Assembly: GCF_016734905.1 (NCBI RefSeq) | Contig: NZ_JAERPO010000002.1 | Coordinates: 1-64,000, forward strand | Direction of reading: 5' to 3' | DNA: 64,000 nucleotides | From: Sphingopyxis jiangsuensis | GTDB lineage: Bacteria; Pseudomonadota; Alphaproteobacteria; Sphingomonadales; Sphingomonadaceae | Part shown: piece after piece, positions 8,782-17,750 of the stretch | How the letters are laid out: each line of letters starts with the position of its first letter | Numbering within the stretch: position 1 is the stretch's first letter | Made by a program: the position numbers and the translations under genes | The notes under the pieces: model-generated | The model's input: only the letters and a program-made list of their open reading frames with translations | Told to the model about the DNA's origin: nothing | Databases searched by the model: none

Positions 8782-9791
8782 CGCACCCTGTCCGAATGGG
8801 CAAGGGCGCTTCCTGCGTTCTTCCGGTCAATGATCGCTGCGCCGGTGTTGACCGACATCGGCGCGAGACCGTAGCGCCGGGCGTAATAGAGCTGCGCCAC
8901 GGTCATAAATCCCTGATAGAAAGGCTGCTGGTCGACCACAGCGGCCGTCCGCCCCGACATTACATTATTGACGATCGCCTTGCTGAGATCGAACCCCCCA
9001 TTGGGAATATCGACACCGGCTTCGTCGAGCGCCTGGGGTGCGACTTCCGTGGGAAGGCTGCCGAGACTGATAACCGCAGCCGTTCGTGGGTGGCCGATCA
9101 GATATTGGGTGAGCTTGGTCAGCGTGTCTTCGGGGCCGATGCTGCCCGTGTTGACAACCTCGCATCGTGCGCCGACCTCTGCCAGCGCCCTGTTGACGCC
9201 CGCAAGACGCTGCGCTGCATAGCTGGCCTCGGGATGCTCCACCGGGCAGGCAGCGACATCGCCCTGCCCGAGTTTCGCGACCGAGGCCATACGCTTTCCG
9301 AGCGCGAAACCGGCGACCCCGAAGTCCTGCCCGACAAACGCCTGGCGCCCACTCGCCTCGCCGCGAGGAGAGTCGATGTTGAAGGCAATAACGGGAATAT
9401 TCCGCGATCGCGCGCGCGCTATATTTGCATCATAGGCGCCATCCTGGTCGATCACGATGCCCAGACCAGCCGTCCGATTGACCAGCGCCGTTTCCAGAAT
9501 TGCATTCTGCTGGAGGGGGTCATTCTCGGCAAACTGGACGTTGACGCCGACGCCCAGCCGGTCACCAGCCTCCTTGGCCCCAGCAACCACCTTTGACCAG
9601 AACGGATTACCGACACTCCCGTAAATGACGAGAGTGACGTCGCCGACCGTCGATGCGGAGCGTCCATTTTCGTGATCTGCGCCATTCGAACATGCGCCGA
9701 GCGCAGCCAAAGCGACCCAGCCGGCCGCCAAGCGCCGGATAGGTAACGCGAAGATGCGCCTCCTTGCCTTTTTGGAATCCTGCAGCGTCAC
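8778..9791 (-). CDS. Sugar-binding lipoprotein of an ABC importer
   Basis: This 337-residue protein has a lipoprotein signal ending in LGAC (Cys34) followed by a periplasmic-binding-protein type I fold. The segments VIYGSVGNPFW, GIVIDQDG and PVIAFNID are typical of ribose/xylose binding proteins. It would be anchored to the membrane and capture the sugar. A GTG start at 9791 is supported by GGGAGG five bases upstream. It is the first gene of the seven-gene operon (9791 to 2757), so the promoter lies in the 145-base divergent gap with the dehydratase gene at 9937. Confidence 0.85.
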   Translation of the reverse strand: MTLQDSKKARRRIFALPIRRLAAGWVALAALGACSNGADHENGRSASTVGDVTLVIYGSVGNPFWSKVVAGAKEAGDRLGVGVNVQFAENDPLQQNAILETALVNRTAGLGIVIDQDGAYDANIARARSRNIPVIAFNIDSPRGEASGRQAFVGQDFGVAGFALGKRMASVAKLGQGDVAACPVEHPEASYAAQRLAGVNRALAEVGARCEVVNTGSIGPEDTLTKLTQYLIGHPRTAAVISLGSLPTEVAPQALDEAGVDIPNGGFDLSKAIVNNVMSGRTAAVVDQQPFYQGFMTVAQLYYARRYGLAPMSVNTGAAIIDRKNAGSALAHSDRVR

Positions 9792-9906
9792 CTCATCCTC
9801 CCATCGTTACATCAACCATGCCATTTGCGTCTTTTGACGTCAATATGCATTATCTTTGCCCGGATTACTTTGTTATTGCGTCGGCCGTTCCCGCGATATA
9901 TGAGTT

Positions 9907-9918
9907 TTTTGAGTGCAA
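9907..9918. promoter_or_regulatory. Partial copy of the TTTTGAGTGCAA operator
   Basis: The twelve bases TTTTGAGTGCAA are identical to the core of the dyad upstream of the TonB receptor gene (17617-17628), although the right arm here stops at CAA. The site lies 18 bases before the dehydratase GTG, in the divergent region shared with the transport operon. A separate dyad TTGACGTCAA occurs at 9834-9843. Binding by the GntR regulator encoded at 11090 is a guess. Confidence 0.35.
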
Positions 9919-9936
9919 CAATCTCTGGAGGCAAGG

Positions 9937-11106
9937 GTGGCCACGATCGCGCGAGTCGAAGTGCATGAATTCACATATGAGGCCGCGGACGTTGGCTTTG
10001 ATGCCGGCGGGTTCGATTTTGTCTATGCTCCCGGGGGCAGGCAGCCCGTATCCAAATATGCTGTTGTGATCGAAACGCGGTGCGGAGCCCGCGGCGAATA
10101 CGTCGGCCTGTGGGGCGCGACCGGCATGGCGCTGGGGCAGACCCTGCTTCTCGCCTCGCGACTGCCGGGCCGCGATCCGATGCAGCGCGAATTGATCTTC
10201 GACGAGTTCAAACGTGCGCTTCGTCAATATGATCATATGGGCCACGGGATAATCGATATTGCACTGTGGGATCTTGCCGGGAAAATGCTCGGCGCGTCGG
10301 TCTCGACGCTGCTTGGCGGCTGGCGAAGCCGCCTCAAAGCCTATGCGAGTACGGCGCACGGCGACCGTGCGGGGGGGCTGAGTTCGCCATCGGACTATGT
10401 GAACTTCGCCGAACATTGCTATTCGCTGGGTTACCGCGGCTTCAAAATGCACGGATGGTATGAAGGCAATGTCGCGGAAGAGGCTGAAACGGTGCGGGCG
10501 CTGGGCCGGCATATGGGCGGGCGCATGGAGCTGATGCTCGATCCGGCTTGTCATCTTCGGACCTTTGCCGACGCGCTCGCGGTAGGGCGGGCCTGTGACG
10601 ATGCCGGCTTCTTCTGGTACGAGGATCCGTTCCGCGACACAGGCGTATCGGCGATCGCGCATCGCAAGCTCAGGGAACTCATCCGTACCCCGCTGCTGAT
10701 CACCGAACATGTTCGGGGCATCGAACCCAAGCTGGATTTCGCGGTCGCCAATGCCACCGATTTTCTGCGTGCCGACCCCGAATATGACCTGGGAATAACC
10801 GGGATGATGAAGATTGCGCACGCGGCAGAGGCGATGGGCCTGGACGTAGAAATACACGGGTCGGGACCCGCGCATCGTCATTGCATGTCGGCCATTCGCA
10901 ATACCAATTTCTATGAGGTCGCACTGGTCGGCCCCAAGATGGCGAACCCCCTTCCGCCCGTTTACGTTTGTGGTTACACCGACAATCTCGAAGGGGTCGG
11001 CGAGGACGGCTGCTTCCCGGTGCCGACCGGAGACGGTCTCGGCGTCGAATATGACTGGGACTTTATCGCCCGACACAGGACCAATCTGCATGAGTATTGT
11101 GAGTGA
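9937..11106 (+). CDS. Enolase-superfamily (mandelate racemase-like) aldonate dehydratase
   Basis: This 389-residue acid-sugar dehydratase shows the superfamily layout: a KMH motif (GYRGFKMHGW), metal ligands in MLDPAC, WYEDP and LLITEH, and a catalytic histidine in DVEIHGSG. It would dehydrate an aldonate such as arabinonate to the 2-keto-3-deoxy acid, the step missing from the divergent operon. The GTG at 9937 is preferred because CTGGAGG lies six bases upstream; a GTG at 9913 is possible. Its end overlaps the GntR gene by 17 bases, so enzyme and regulator are probably cotranscribed. The exact sugar acid is not determined by sequence. Confidence 0.82.
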   Translation: MATIARVEVHEFTYEAADVGFDAGGFDFVYAPGGRQPVSKYAVVIETRCGARGEYVGLWGATGMALGQTLLLASRLPGRDPMQRELIFDEFKRALRQYDHMGHGIIDIALWDLAGKMLGASVSTLLGGWRSRLKAYASTAHGDRAGGLSSPSDYVNFAEHCYSLGYRGFKMHGWYEGNVAEEAETVRALGRHMGGRMELMLDPACHLRTFADALAVGRACDDAGFFWYEDPFRDTGVSAIAHRKLRELIRTPLLITEHVRGIEPKLDFAVANATDFLRADPEYDLGITGMMKIAHAAEAMGLDVEIHGSGPAHRHCMSAIRNTNFYEVALVGPKMANPLPPVYVCGYTDNLEGVGEDGCFPVPTGDGLGVEYDWDFIARHRTNLHEYCE

Positions 11107-12094
11107 GGACTTCAATTACGGCGACGCCCGCCTGAACGAAGTTGTCGAACAGATATTGCGGGCGGCGATCGCCGATCACAGCATTCCTCAAGGCGCCCTT
11201 TTGGCCGAGGCGCGCCTCGCCGATTTTTTCGACCTGAGCAGGGCTCCGGTTCAGCAAGCGCTGAAACGGCTCGAGCGCGACAAGATCGTCGAAAAGGTTG
11301 ACGGCAAGGGCTATTTTGTCGGCAGCGCTGGCGACCGAGCCGATTCAGCCAAGCCGTGGGCAGACATTCCCATTCCCGCGGAGGCGCGCAGCGCCCTCCT
11401 CGCGCGCGCCGGGTGGGAAAAAATCTATCCACATGTCGAGCGTGACATCGTCGGGATGATGGCTTTTGGTCGCCATAACATCAACGAGTTGGCGCTCGCC
11501 GAATATTATGGCGTCAGCCGCACTGTCACCCGCGACGTACTCAGCCGACTGGAAACGGCTGGCCTGCTCGAAAAGTCGCAGCGGAGCCACTGGGCCGTTC
11601 CGCGCCTCGACGCGCGGCTGATGAAGGATCTTTATCAGATGCGCCGCTTGCTCGAGCCTGCAGCGCTCCTCGATGCAGCTGAGGTTGTGGATCGCGATTC
11701 AGTCGCTGCCATGGTCGATCGCCTGCGCGACGCCGAAGCACGCTATCCCGATGTCGATCTGGAAGAACTCGCCGCCTTTGAGGACGATCTTCACGTCAAG
11801 GTCGTTGGAAGCTGCCGCAACAAGCGCATTCTGTCGGCGCTCCAACAGAGCCAGGTACCGCTTGTGGCGACCGCCTATCTCTTTCAGCTCTACCTCGGCA
11901 TACCGGAGGACGAGCCGTTCCTGGTCGAGCACCGGCTCGTACTCGAGCTTCTCGCGCAAGGTACGCCGCAGCCCGCCGCAGCGGCTCTCGATGCGCATCT
12001 CGCCTCGGCGCTCGGCAAGGGGCTAAAACGGCTCGAATTTCTCTCGCATATCAAGAGGCCCGAAGCGCCGCCCTACCTGCAACCTGCGGTCTGA
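11090..12094 (+). CDS. GntR-family regulator with two winged-helix units
   Basis: This 334-residue regulator begins with a GntR winged helix (LNEVVEQILRAAI to about residue 75). A second helix-turn-helix-like unit follows near 110-185 (ELALAEYYGVSRTVTRDVLSRLETAGLLEK), and then an FCD-like helical ligand domain (DLYQMRRLLEPAAL onward). Ordinary FadR-type GntR proteins are about 230-250 residues with one HTH, so the duplication is unusual. It overlaps the dehydratase gene and is the only regulator in the pentose block, so it likely senses a sugar acid and controls the divergent operons. It may bind the TTTTG-N4-CAAAA sites. Confidence 0.8.
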   Translation: MSIVSEDFNYGDARLNEVVEQILRAAIADHSIPQGALLAEARLADFFDLSRAPVQQALKRLERDKIVEKVDGKGYFVGSAGDRADSAKPWADIPIPAEARSALLARAGWEKIYPHVERDIVGMMAFGRHNINELALAEYYGVSRTVTRDVLSRLETAGLLEKSQRSHWAVPRLDARLMKDLYQMRRLLEPAALLDAAEVVDRDSVAAMVDRLRDAEARYPDVDLEELAAFEDDLHVKVVGSCRNKRILSALQQSQVPLVATAYLFQLYLGIPEDEPFLVEHRLVLELLAQGTPQPAAAALDAHLASALGKGLKRLEFLSHIKRPEAPPYLQPAV

Positions 12095-12102
12095 CAGGCG
12101 CG

Positions 12103-15100
12103 CTACTCTTCGAGGCCGAGCCGAACGGGGCCCAAGAGGCCCGATGATTGCAGGGGCATGTCGGCGGCAAAGGGCGCATGGCTCGCCCATGTCCGGCGCC
12201 GATCGGAATCGACGCCGGCGTCGGCTATCATCCGGTTGCGCCACAGGTTTGTGATGTCGACCTCGAGGACGTTCTCGCCCTTGCGAAGCGCTCCCGACGT
12301 ATCGATCCGGTATGGCGGATTCCATGCCCCGCCGAGATCCTCGCCATTCAGGCGGACCCTCGCAAGATTGCCCAATTTCCCAAGATCGATCACTGCGCGA
12401 CCGCCTTTGCCCGGCCAGTCGTCGGGCAAGGTGAACGAGATATTGTACGTTGCCTTACCCGAATAGTGGCGCAAGTCGATATCCTCGGACGCGGTCCAGT
12501 CGAACAGGCCCTGATCGAGACGTATCTCCCGGTCACCCCATCGAAGCGTCCATTCGCCGTCGATCGAGACGACGTTTCTGAGTTCGCCGCTCGGCAGGCG
12601 GGGACGTTGTCGATCTCCCGGAAACGGACGAAAAAGGACGAACGCTGATTCTGACGGGCCCAGCGGAAGCGAGACGGTGGTTATCTTGCCATCATCGCGG
12701 AACTCTGCGCGGTAGATGCGCCCGGAAACGGCGTCCCATACCTCCGGAACCATGCCAGACCGCCTGAAGCTGATTGCATGTCCCGCATCTTCGCCGCGCG
12801 TCTCGCGCACGAAATAAATGTCCCCGTCACGAAGCTTGCGGTGGACAAAGTCCACCTCTCCCGACACGGCTAGGACATCGGGTCCGAGCGCCAATTCGCC
12901 GAGTGCCTGTTCGAGGCAGCGCCCACAGAATATGTTCCGCGTCGATGCGTGCGACGCGCGGCGATCGGCCGGCCAGAGGCGGTCGGCGAGGCGCTGAAAC
13001 TCTTCAGAATCATCGGCCGCCGACGGCGTGCCGTTCGGCCGGTCACCCACGAGCACAAGACCTTGCTCGACCAGTGTCGCAATCCTGCGCAGCGTTTCGA
13101 GCGACATCCATTGGACATCGGGGTCGATAACGAGCAGCCGGTAAGCGGTGCCGCCATCGGAAACAAGCTTCCCGTCTGCCATGCGAAGAGCGTTGTTCAG
13201 GCCGTGCGCATTGACGAAATCATATGCGTATCCGGCAGGAATATCCGGGAGGCGCTTGCCGAATTTCGTCGTTACATTGCTGTCTTCGCCATAGAAATAG
13301 GCGATGTCGGCTTGGAACACACCCTGCTGGAGGAGATGCGAGCTGCGCGCGAGATAGTCGATCCAGGGCTTGGCGTTGTCCGCCCAAGTCTCATGCCGGG
13401 TAAACCATTGGCCAAATGGCCCCAACCCAAGCCCCGGCTTCTCTTCGGCGGGCTGGTGGACCGACGTGTGAATGACGAACTGGTTCAGCCCGCTTGCCAG
13501 CGCGATATCCGCCGTCGCCTTGAGCGAGGCAGGATCAAATCCATAGGCGTTTCCGGCCGCCGTAAAACTTTCGGCGGCCACAAGTGCCTGTCCATAGACG
13601 TGCGCGACCGATGCCGATTCCCGGATATCCGCTTTGAATGGCGCCGCGGGACGCTCGACCCATATCGCGCTCATCGGCACGTCGGCGTGGCGTTTGGCAT
13701 CGATTCCGTCACCAATGAACGCCCGGTGCGATTCATGCGCCTCGCTGTAGAGTTTGATGCCGTTTTCGCGCGCGTATGCCGCGATCGCGCCATAATGGGC
13801 CTCCGACATCAGGGCGCCGAGCGTCCGGCGAAAATCCCAAAGGACGCGGTCGCTTTGCGATGCGCTGGCTACGATCCGTCCAGTAAGGGCGGGCAGCCAG
13901 TTTTCGAGCGGATATCCGTTTCGCCGAACAAATTCGGCCAACATATTGTCAGTCCAGTTCTGCGCGCCCGCCTCGTAGCTGTCGAGCATCAAAGCGCCGA
14001 TACCTTTCCCGCCCATCGGAACCGGAAAATGGCCGGCGTATTGATCCAGGTAAGATCGCACATGGCGGGGATCGAGTTTGTCAACTTCCAAGCCCGTCGC
14101 CGCGGCCGGGGCCGGCCCATTCATCGAGCCGGTCAGCGACCAGCCGAACCGCTGGATGATCCAGCGTCCGGGCGGGGCGTGCCATTCGATCCGCCCCCCA
14201 GCCGTCAACTTGTCGCTGATGTCGACGACGGAGGACAGCGCAACAACGTCGCGCATCGCAACGGCGGGTGTCGGAGCGTCGACGAGATCGACCCCGACCG
14301 CGAATCCGGCCTTTTCTTCGAAGCGGTGGATGCGCGGCGAAGCAGAGAGCGAAAATTCGACAACGGGGATGCGCGTAGCCATCGGCCGGCCGCGCGCGTC
14401 GACGACGCCACGCAGATCCGGCCATTGCAGGCGAAAATATCGACCCGACGCCTGATCGAACGTGATGCTGTTCTGCGGCGCGACGAGGTCGAAACGTCCG
14501 ATCGAACGATAATCCTTGCCATCATCGCTGACCTGCAGCTCGGGCGATGGCGGCGGCGGAGCACCGGGATAGTCGGCCGGCAATCGGATTGACAGGGTCG
14601 CGGAACGAGCCGTGACCGGCGCGTCGAAGCAATAGACAAGCGATGCTGACCGGTCGGCCTGCGTATCGACAATCATCGCAGCCGAATGATCGCCGTCCCA
14701 CAGGAGCGGCGCACTAACAATTCCTTCGCTCGTCCGCACGCAAGAAGGCGCGATAATGGCGGCGTCAGGCGGCGCGGGAAATGCGATCACCCGCACGTCT
14801 CGGGCGTATCGTGGCGCTGGCGCCGCATCGCGATGGACGAATGCACCGCGCTCTGCGTCCATGTTCTGAAAAGGGCCAGCTACGTCAGGGAGGCTCGGCA
14901 GCTCGATCGAAAGCGTCCGTCCCCCCTCGACTTCCACCTCGCTCCATACCAGCTTTTTCATCGCCTGCGCCGGTGTGACCCAGGGACCACCGGTTTCGCT
15001 CCAGCCTGGCGATGCAGCAACCGCGAGTTCGAGCCCATATTCTTGAGCGGTCGCGACCGCGTGGCGTATCATGTCCCCCCAACGCGCTTCGCCGAAGCGC

Positions 15101-15423
15101 GTTGGGGGGACAATCTGGGGGGTCTGAAGCTCGACATTGAATATCTGGGCGCCGCCCAGCCCGATGCGGCTCATCCATTCGAGATCGCGGCTAATGCCGG
15201 ACTCGGTAACATTACCCCCCATCCAGTGCCACCAGACGCGGGGGCGTGCGTCGGGCGGCGGAGTCTTAAATTCTTCCTCGAGCGCATTGATCGAAGGAAC
15301 GGGTCCGGTTTCGGCGGACCATGCCGAACCGGACCCGAGTGGCAGGCAAGCGAAAAATATGGCTGCCAGCCTGCCACGACCCACTGCTTTCGACCACCGA
15401 TGCCGCGGTTGGCCGGATGTCAT
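12103..15423 (-). CDS. Secreted GH106 alpha-L-rhamnosidase
   Basis: This 1106-residue protein has a signal peptide (AAIFFACLPLGSGSAWSA, about residues 20-37) and the family GH106 opening PRVWWHWMGGNVTESGI followed by DLEWM, GGAQIFN and SPGWSETGGPWV. GH106 enzymes hydrolyse terminal alpha-L-rhamnosyl residues of pectins and other glycans by inversion. The C-terminal part (about 950-1100) resembles a galactose-binding-like beta-sandwich. The gene starts three bases after the stop of the TonB receptor gene, so the two form an operon that imports and trims rhamnosides. The liberated rhamnose would feed the rha genes at 19.7-27.7 kb. A 41-base perfect palindrome lies inside codons 104-118. Confidence 0.88.
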   Translation of the reverse strand: MTSGQPRHRWSKAVGRGRLAAIFFACLPLGSGSAWSAETGPVPSINALEEEFKTPPPDARPRVWWHWMGGNVTESGISRDLEWMSRIGLGGAQIFNVELQTPQIVPPTRFGEARWGDMIRHAVATAQEYGLELAVAASPGWSETGGPWVTPAQAMKKLVWSEVEVEGGRTLSIELPSLPDVAGPFQNMDAERGAFVHRDAAPAPRYARDVRVIAFPAPPDAAIIAPSCVRTSEGIVSAPLLWDGDHSAAMIVDTQADRSASLVYCFDAPVTARSATLSIRLPADYPGAPPPPSPELQVSDDGKDYRSIGRFDLVAPQNSITFDQASGRYFRLQWPDLRGVVDARGRPMATRIPVVEFSLSASPRIHRFEEKAGFAVGVDLVDAPTPAVAMRDVVALSSVVDISDKLTAGGRIEWHAPPGRWIIQRFGWSLTGSMNGPAPAAATGLEVDKLDPRHVRSYLDQYAGHFPVPMGGKGIGALMLDSYEAGAQNWTDNMLAEFVRRNGYPLENWLPALTGRIVASASQSDRVLWDFRRTLGALMSEAHYGAIAAYARENGIKLYSEAHESHRAFIGDGIDAKRHADVPMSAIWVERPAAPFKADIRESASVAHVYGQALVAAESFTAAGNAYGFDPASLKATADIALASGLNQFVIHTSVHQPAEEKPGLGLGPFGQWFTRHETWADNAKPWIDYLARSSHLLQQGVFQADIAYFYGEDSNVTTKFGKRLPDIPAGYAYDFVNAHGLNNALRMADGKLVSDGGTAYRLLVIDPDVQWMSLETLRRIATLVEQGLVLVGDRPNGTPSAADDSEEFQRLADRLWPADRRASHASTRNIFCGRCLEQALGELALGPDVLAVSGEVDFVHRKLRDGDIYFVRETRGEDAGHAISFRRSGMVPEVWDAVSGRIYRAEFRDDGKITTVSLPLGPSESAFVLFRPFPGDRQRPRLPSGELRNVVSIDGEWTLRWGDREIRLDQGLFDWTASEDIDLRHYSGKATYNISFTLPDDWPGKGGRAVIDLGKLGNLARVRLNGEDLGGAWNPPYRIDTSGALRKGENVLEVDITNLWRNRMIADAGVDSDRRRTWASHAPFAADMPLQSSGLLGPVRLGLEE
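15072..15112. repeat. 41-base perfect palindrome inside the rhamnosidase gene
   Basis: Positions 15072-15091 are the exact reverse complement of 15093-15112, with a single central base at 15092. In the mRNA this gives a 20-bp stem with almost no loop. It sits in the coding frame (residues about 104-118, IVPPTRFGEARWGD). Pairing was checked base by base; the next outward pair (15071/15113) does not match. Confidence 0.9.
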
Positions 15424-15426
15424 GTG

Positions 15427-17559
15427 TCAGAACCTGATTCCAAGTTTCGCTCCGAAGGTACGCGGCGCACTGAACCCGGCGACGGTCGACGTCGCTGTTG
15501 CGTTGGCATATTCAATGACCGCCTTGTCCTCGATATTCTGCACAAACACTTCGGCGTACCACGGGCCGTCGTCCGGTTCGTAGCGCAGGCTCGCATTGGT
15601 TCGCGTGTACCCGCCCTCGTAAGCCAATGCATAAGGAGCACTGGGAACGCCGTTGACCGGAAAGACCGTGTCATTGAACTGCGAGAAGTACACGCTCGAC
15701 GAGTAGCGGAAGTCGACACGCGCGGTGAGAATGCCCGCACCGACCGGCGCTTCATATTGCGCGCCAAGATTAAACTGCCATCGGGGAGCGCGGGGCAAAC
15801 GGTTTCCGGTCAGATCGACGGTTGTACCGGTGATCGGGTCGAACGCCTGCGGGTAACTCGTGAACTCGCTGTGAAGATAGGACAGCGAACTGTCGACGCG
15901 AAACGCCGGCGTCAATTGGAACGATCCCTCGATCTCTGCTCCGTAAATCTCGGCCTCGGCCGCGTTGGTTGTCACACCGGTCGCAATATTGTTGTTGAGG
16001 ATGACCGACGTGACCTGCAGGTCGTCATATTTATAGTAGAAGCCTGCCAGGTTGAGGATGACTCTGCCACCGGCGAAGCGGTTCTTTGACCCAACCTCAT
16101 AAGCCGTCACCGTTTCAGGATCGAAATTGGCGATCGGCCCGACACCGCCCGCCTTGAACCCCGTACCGACGTTGGCATAGAGAAGGTTGTTCGGCGTGAC
16201 TTGCCAGTCAACACCCGCTTTCCACGTCACCTCGTCCCATTTTCCGCGAAGGTTTGGCGTTGCGAAGCCTGGAACGCCGATCGGTGTGAAGATGCCATCG
16301 AGGTCGTGCTTCTTGTCGCTCGAATAGCGAATACCGCCCGTCACCTTCAGCGTGTCGGTCAGGCGCAGATCCGCCTGACCGAACGCCGCAAGCGAACGCG
16401 CGGCGACATTCGGGCGTCGCTGATTGAAGCCAGCGGTCCGCGCATTACTGATATAAAAATCGACATGGTCGCCGTTGCGCTCGTGCTGGAAATAGCCGCC
16501 GAGCACCAAGTTGAGCGGCTTGTCCCAGGTGGTTGCGACCCTGAGCTCTTGACTGACGTTGCGATTGGGATTCCACAACCGGACGCTACCGCTTCCCGGC
16601 ACGCCCGCGATCCGTGCGAATGTAACGTCGACCGTATCGCGCCGGTACGACGTCAGCGAAACGATGTCGAAATCGTCGAACGAATAAGTCAAGTCAGCAA
16701 CGAAACCATAGCTTGTATTGTCGAGCCGGTAGGGTGCGTCGCTCGTCGTCCGATAGGGATCAAATCCGGCTTGGCCGATGTTGACGTGGCTGCCGCCTGC
16801 ACCACCACGGTGATAATAGTTGGCCGAAAAAAGCATCCGCAGACGGTCGCTTGGCTCAATGAGCAAATGGATCCGGCCAGCGACCTCTTCCTGGTCGGCA
16901 AGATCAGGACCGTCGATGCTGTTCTTTTGATAACCGTCATGGCGATTGGTCGCGAAGGCCGCGCGAACCGCGGCGACCCCGTCGGCGAGCACGACATTGG
17001 CCATGCCGCGCGTACTCATCGCCTTGTAGGAACCAAAGGATATTTCGGCCGCGCCCTCATCCTCATAAACCGGCTTTTTGGAGATGAGGTTGATTGCACC
17101 GCCCGTCGTGTTGCGGCCGTAGAGCGTGCCCTGCGGGCCGCGCAGAACCTCGACGCGCTCAAGGTCAAAGAAAGCGCCATTTGCGCCCGAAGGCCGCGGC
17201 AGATAAACGCCGTCATAATGGATCCCCACCGAGGAATCCTGCGCCGGCGGGACATTCGCCGAACTGATGCCGCGGACACTCACCGTCATTTCACGCGTCA
17301 GCGAACCGATCTGCACGTTGGGAACAATACCGCCGAGATCTGCGGCGCCATTCAGGTTGCGCGCCTCGAGCGCATCAGCGTCGAATGCCGTGATTGAGGC
17401 AGCCGTTTTTTGAACCGTGCTCGCACGCTTTTCGGCGGTCACGACAATTTCGGCGATACCGCCGTTGCCGGACTCGTCCGCCTCTTCTGCATATGCCGCA
17501 ACCGGGCTCAGTGCGGCCATGGCACCACCAAGAAACAGCCTCGTCTTCCAGTCGATCAT
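15427..17559 (-). CDS. TonB-dependent outer-membrane receptor (rhamnoside uptake)
   Basis: This 710-residue receptor has a signal peptide (MIDWKTRLFLGGAMAALSPVAAYA), a plug domain (AEIVVTAEKR, then VSVRGISS, VEVLRGPQGTLYGRNTTGGAINL) and a beta-barrel ending in a terminal Phe (FGAKLGIRF). It would bind an oligosaccharide at the cell surface and import it with TonB energy. The ATG at 17559 is preceded by GGGAGG; the frame extends 23 codons further but lacks a site. The GH106 gene follows three bases after its stop, so rhamnose-containing glycans are the likely ligand. A TTTTG-N4-CAAAA dyad lies 56 bases upstream of the start. Confidence 0.88.
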   Translation of the reverse strand: MIDWKTRLFLGGAMAALSPVAAYAEEADESGNGGIAEIVVTAEKRASTVQKTAASITAFDADALEARNLNGAADLGGIVPNVQIGSLTREMTVSVRGISSANVPPAQDSSVGIHYDGVYLPRPSGANGAFFDLERVEVLRGPQGTLYGRNTTGGAINLISKKPVYEDEGAAEISFGSYKAMSTRGMANVVLADGVAAVRAAFATNRHDGYQKNSIDGPDLADQEEVAGRIHLLIEPSDRLRMLFSANYYHRGGAGGSHVNIGQAGFDPYRTTSDAPYRLDNTSYGFVADLTYSFDDFDIVSLTSYRRDTVDVTFARIAGVPGSGSVRLWNPNRNVSQELRVATTWDKPLNLVLGGYFQHERNGDHVDFYISNARTAGFNQRRPNVAARSLAAFGQADLRLTDTLKVTGGIRYSSDKKHDLDGIFTPIGVPGFATPNLRGKWDEVTWKAGVDWQVTPNNLLYANVGTGFKAGGVGPIANFDPETVTAYEVGSKNRFAGGRVILNLAGFYYKYDDLQVTSVILNNNIATGVTTNAAEAEIYGAEIEGSFQLTPAFRVDSSLSYLHSEFTSYPQAFDPITGTTVDLTGNRLPRAPRWQFNLGAQYEAPVGAGILTARVDFRYSSSVYFSQFNDTVFPVNGVPSAPYALAYEGGYTRTNASLRYEPDDGPWYAEVFVQNIEDKAVIEYANATATSTVAGFSAPRTFGAKLGIRF

Positions 17560-17614
17560 CCCTACCTCCCAAAGCAGATTCGCAAGGCTTTGCGTCTGTG
17601 GGGAGCGTTTACGC

Positions 17615-17632
17615 ACTTTTGAGTGCAAAAGT
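17615..17632. promoter_or_regulatory. Operator dyad ACTTTTG-N4-CAAAAGT before the TonB receptor gene
   Basis: A perfect seven-base inverted repeat (17615-17621 and 17626-17632) with spacer AGTG lies 56 bases upstream of the receptor start, a typical place for repressor binding. The core is repeated at 9907-9918, and the same arm layout occurs at 464-477. The region 17560-17750 otherwise contains only AT-rich sequence suitable for a promoter. Confidence 0.5.
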
Positions 17633-17750
17633 CAATCATTTTCGATCATTTTCACCATCAAATGTCTATATATCTATAACAGTGCCAAAAATACTATGCT
17701 TTCTGCGCGCAATAAGCTCTTCTTTGCGGCACGTCGGCGGCCACGGCGAA

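Noticed and set aside
2757-9791. Non-phosphorylating L-rhamnose pathway for the dehydrogenase/lactonase operon
   Set aside because: The second dehydratase and the ketoglutarate-semialdehyde dehydrogenase fit pentose oxidation, and a full phosphorylating rhamnose pathway is present at 19.7-27.7 kb.
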